Assembly: GCA_030689795.1 (NCBI GenBank)
Contig: JAUYEO010000362.1
Span: 1-7,018, forward strand
Direction: 5' to 3'
Length of the DNA stretch: 7,018 bases
Source of the DNA: Desulfobacterales bacterium
Lineage (GTDB): Bacteria; Desulfobacterota; Desulfobacteria; Desulfobacterales; RPRI01
The notes below the pieces were generated by a model that did not search any database, was not told where the DNA came from, and was given only the letters and a program-made list of their open reading frames with translations. The stretch's first letter is position 1. Every line of letters starts with the position of its first letter. Shown here piece by piece: positions 6,175 through 7,018 of this stretch. The translations under genes and the position numbers were made by a program.

Positions 6175-6710
6175 GATAATAGCCCTCCTTCTCCCTCTCC
6201 TGGTATTGTTTCATTGCCGGATGAGGGAATAACAAAATCCATGGAATCGTCGTCATAATCCGGATCTGCTTCCCCGTAAATGTCCATATATTTAAGTGGA
6301 AGGGCATTTTCGACAAGCGAGTTTATTTCCGTAATAAATAAATCGTCAGAATGAAGTGCGTCGACGTACGAACCGGTTTGCGTGTTTAATAAATACTTCA
6401 TGGAGTCGGAATGTAATGTAATTACAAAAAAAAGAACTGTAATTGCTGCTGCAAGAGATGTTCGCAGCCCGAAAACCCTGGGAAAGTTTCTTTCCGATCT
6501 TTTTTCATAAGCAATGAATCGTCTCTTCGGCGCCGGAACCGACAGCTCGGCAATTTTGCCGAGCTGTTTGAGGTCATTTTCAAAACTCTCTAATGCAGAA
6601 CTGCATCCGGAGCAATTTGACAAGTGCTCTTTTTCGGAAGGGGAAAGCTGCGATTTGTCCGCAACAGCCTTTATTATCCGATCCTCTGTAAGATGACCGT
6701 TATCATTCAC
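6171..6710 (-). CDS. Membrane anti-sigma factor with zinc-finger (HxxxCxxC) domain
   Basis: A 179-residue single-pass membrane protein. The cytoplasmic part (1-82) holds the anti-sigma zinc motif HLSNCSGC (H29, C33, C36), which in the ZAS/zf-HC2 family clamps the sigma factor. One membrane helix follows at about 83-99. The remaining 80 residues would be periplasmic and include an acidic patch (about 146-158, EADPDYDDDSMD) that could bind a partner or cation. Start is GTG at 6710, forming a GTGA overlap with the sigma stop and preceded by AAGGAG; the nearby ATG at 6706 is out of frame. The last residues, GEGEGGLLS, are encoded by the purine-rich Shine-Dalgarno region of the next gene. A perfect 12-bp inverted repeat lies within codons for about residues 48-56. 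It presumably holds the adjacent sigma factor inactive until an envelope signal arrives; that role is inferred from family and gene order. Confidence 0.88.
   Translation of the reverse strand: MNDNGHLTEDRIIKAVADKSQLSPSEKEHLSNCSGCSSALESFENDLKQLGKIAELSVPAPKRRFIAYEKRSERNFPRVFGLRTSLAAAITVLFFVITLHSDSMKYLLNTQTGSYVDALHSDDLFITEINSLVENALPLKYMDIYGEADPDYDDDSMDFVIPSSGNETIPGEGEGGLLS
6183..6190 (-). promoter_or_regulatory. Shine-Dalgarno sequence of the Spy-like gene
   Basis: On the minus strand AAGGAGGG ends 8 nt before the ATG at 6174, a near-perfect site. It lies inside the 3' end of the anti-sigma gene and suggests the periplasmic protein is made at a higher rate than its overlapping partner. Confidence 0.85.
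6542..6567. repeat. Perfect 12-bp inverted repeat inside the anti-sigma gene
   Basis: ACAGCTCGGCAA (6542-6553) and TTGCCGAGCTGT (6556-6567) are exact reverse complements separated by TT. In RNA the likely form is a stem of 10 bp or more with a small AT loop. No T-run follows on either strand, so it is not a standard terminator. It lies within codons for roughly residues 48-56 of the anti-sigma factor. Confidence 0.9.
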
Positions 6711-7018
6711 GGCATACTCTCCTTCAAAAGCCTTATAACAGAATCATCATCTTTTAATTTTTTAAGCGCCCTGTATAGATGAGTCTTCACGGTGCTTTCA
6801 TTTTTATCAAGAGCGACCGATATTTCGTATATTCCCAGATGATCGAGAAATCTTAATAAAAAAACTTCCTTTTCAAGATATGAGAGCCTGTTGAGAACTT
6901 CTTCAAATTGTCTCCAGAAGCTTTGCCTCATAACATTATAAAGCGGATTTGCATCCGGTCTGCTGTCAGGCTCTGTATCAGGCTCTTTTTCGTCTTTAAT
7001 ATTCCTGTCTGATAAAAT
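6707..7018 (-). CDS. ECF-type (group 4) sigma-70 factor, C-terminal part (5' end outside window)
   Basis: The frame is open from the right window edge to the stop at 6707, giving 103 visible residues. An acidic linker (about 4-23, rich in Asp/Glu/Pro) precedes a complete region 4: SYLEKEVFLLRFLDHLGIYEISVALDKNESTVKTH holds the -35-binding helix-turn-helix (about 62-84), followed by LYRALKKLKD. Regions 1-2, which bind the -10 element and core polymerase, must lie beyond base 7018. The ATG at 6931 is internal, just before region 4, and is not the start. The stop overlaps the anti-sigma GTG by 4 nt, the usual arrangement for a sigma factor and its cognate inhibitor. It would direct RNA polymerase to envelope-stress promoters, probably including its own, which is outside the window. 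Group 4 rather than a larger sigma is inferred from the partner gene and the short region 4. Confidence 0.9.
   Translation of the reverse strand: MLSDRNIKDEKEPDTEPDSRPDANPLYNVMRQSFWRQFEEVLNRLSYLEKEVFLLRFLDHLGIYEISVALDKNESTVKTHLYRALKKLKDDDSVIRLLKESMP
6719..6724 (-). promoter_or_regulatory. Shine-Dalgarno sequence of the anti-sigma gene
   Basis: On the minus strand AAGGAG ends 8 nt before GTG 6710, inside the last sigma codons. It supports the GTG start at 6710. Confidence 0.8.

Noticed and set aside
6707..6931. A stand-alone 74-residue protein starting at ATG 6931 (minus strand)
   Set aside because: The frame stays open to the window edge, and the sequence is region 4 of a sigma factor, whose N-terminal half must lie outside.

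Overview
The window reads as a piece of a Gram-negative bacterial chromosome, because it encodes a Spy/CpxP-like periplasmic protein with a signal peptide next to a sigma/anti-sigma pair. A member of the Desulfobacterota (former Deltaproteobacteria) would fit the gene mix, but that is a low-confidence guess from gene style only. There are nine protein genes, two of them cut by the window edges. I see no tRNA, rRNA, CRISPR array or insertion sequence.

Left block (1-5584, + strand): a thiamin-precursor salvage cluster. It runs thiD (5' end missing), cytX (NCS1-family hydroxymethylpyrimidine transporter), thiW (S component of an ECF vitamin transporter, predicted thiazole specificity), a double-domain ECF ATPase, an ECF T component, and thiM. 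The first five are packed like one operon: 11-nt overlap, 3-nt gap, 1-nt overlap, 11-nt overlap. CytX would import hydroxymethylpyrimidine for ThiD. ThiW with the ATPase and T component would import hydroxyethylthiazole for ThiM. The two phosphorylated products are the substrates of thiamin-phosphate synthase (ThiE), which is not in the window. thiM stands apart by an 81-nt gap, its own strong Shine-Dalgarno sequence, and clearly different codon use (CTG-rich leucine against CTT-rich leucine in its neighbour). It looks like a later addition.

Middle (5585-5733): a short spacer between convergent genes. I found no gene and no convincing terminator in it.

Right block (5734-7018, - strand): an envelope-stress-type operon read right to left. 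It consists of an ECF-type sigma factor (only its C-terminal half is in the window), a membrane anti-sigma factor with an HxxxCxxC zinc motif, and a Spy/CpxP-like periplasmic protein. Adjacent genes overlap by exactly 4 nt (GTGA, then ATGA). The gene order resembles regulons in which a periplasmic helical protein senses or relieves envelope or metal stress and feeds back on the sigma factor. A perfect 12-bp inverted repeat with a 2-nt centre lies inside the anti-sigma coding region and is not explained by the protein.

Nothing here proves a wholly new system. The points most worth checking are the dedicated ThiW ECF transporter, the foreign-looking thiM, the sigma/anti-sigma/Spy unit, and the intragenic palindrome.
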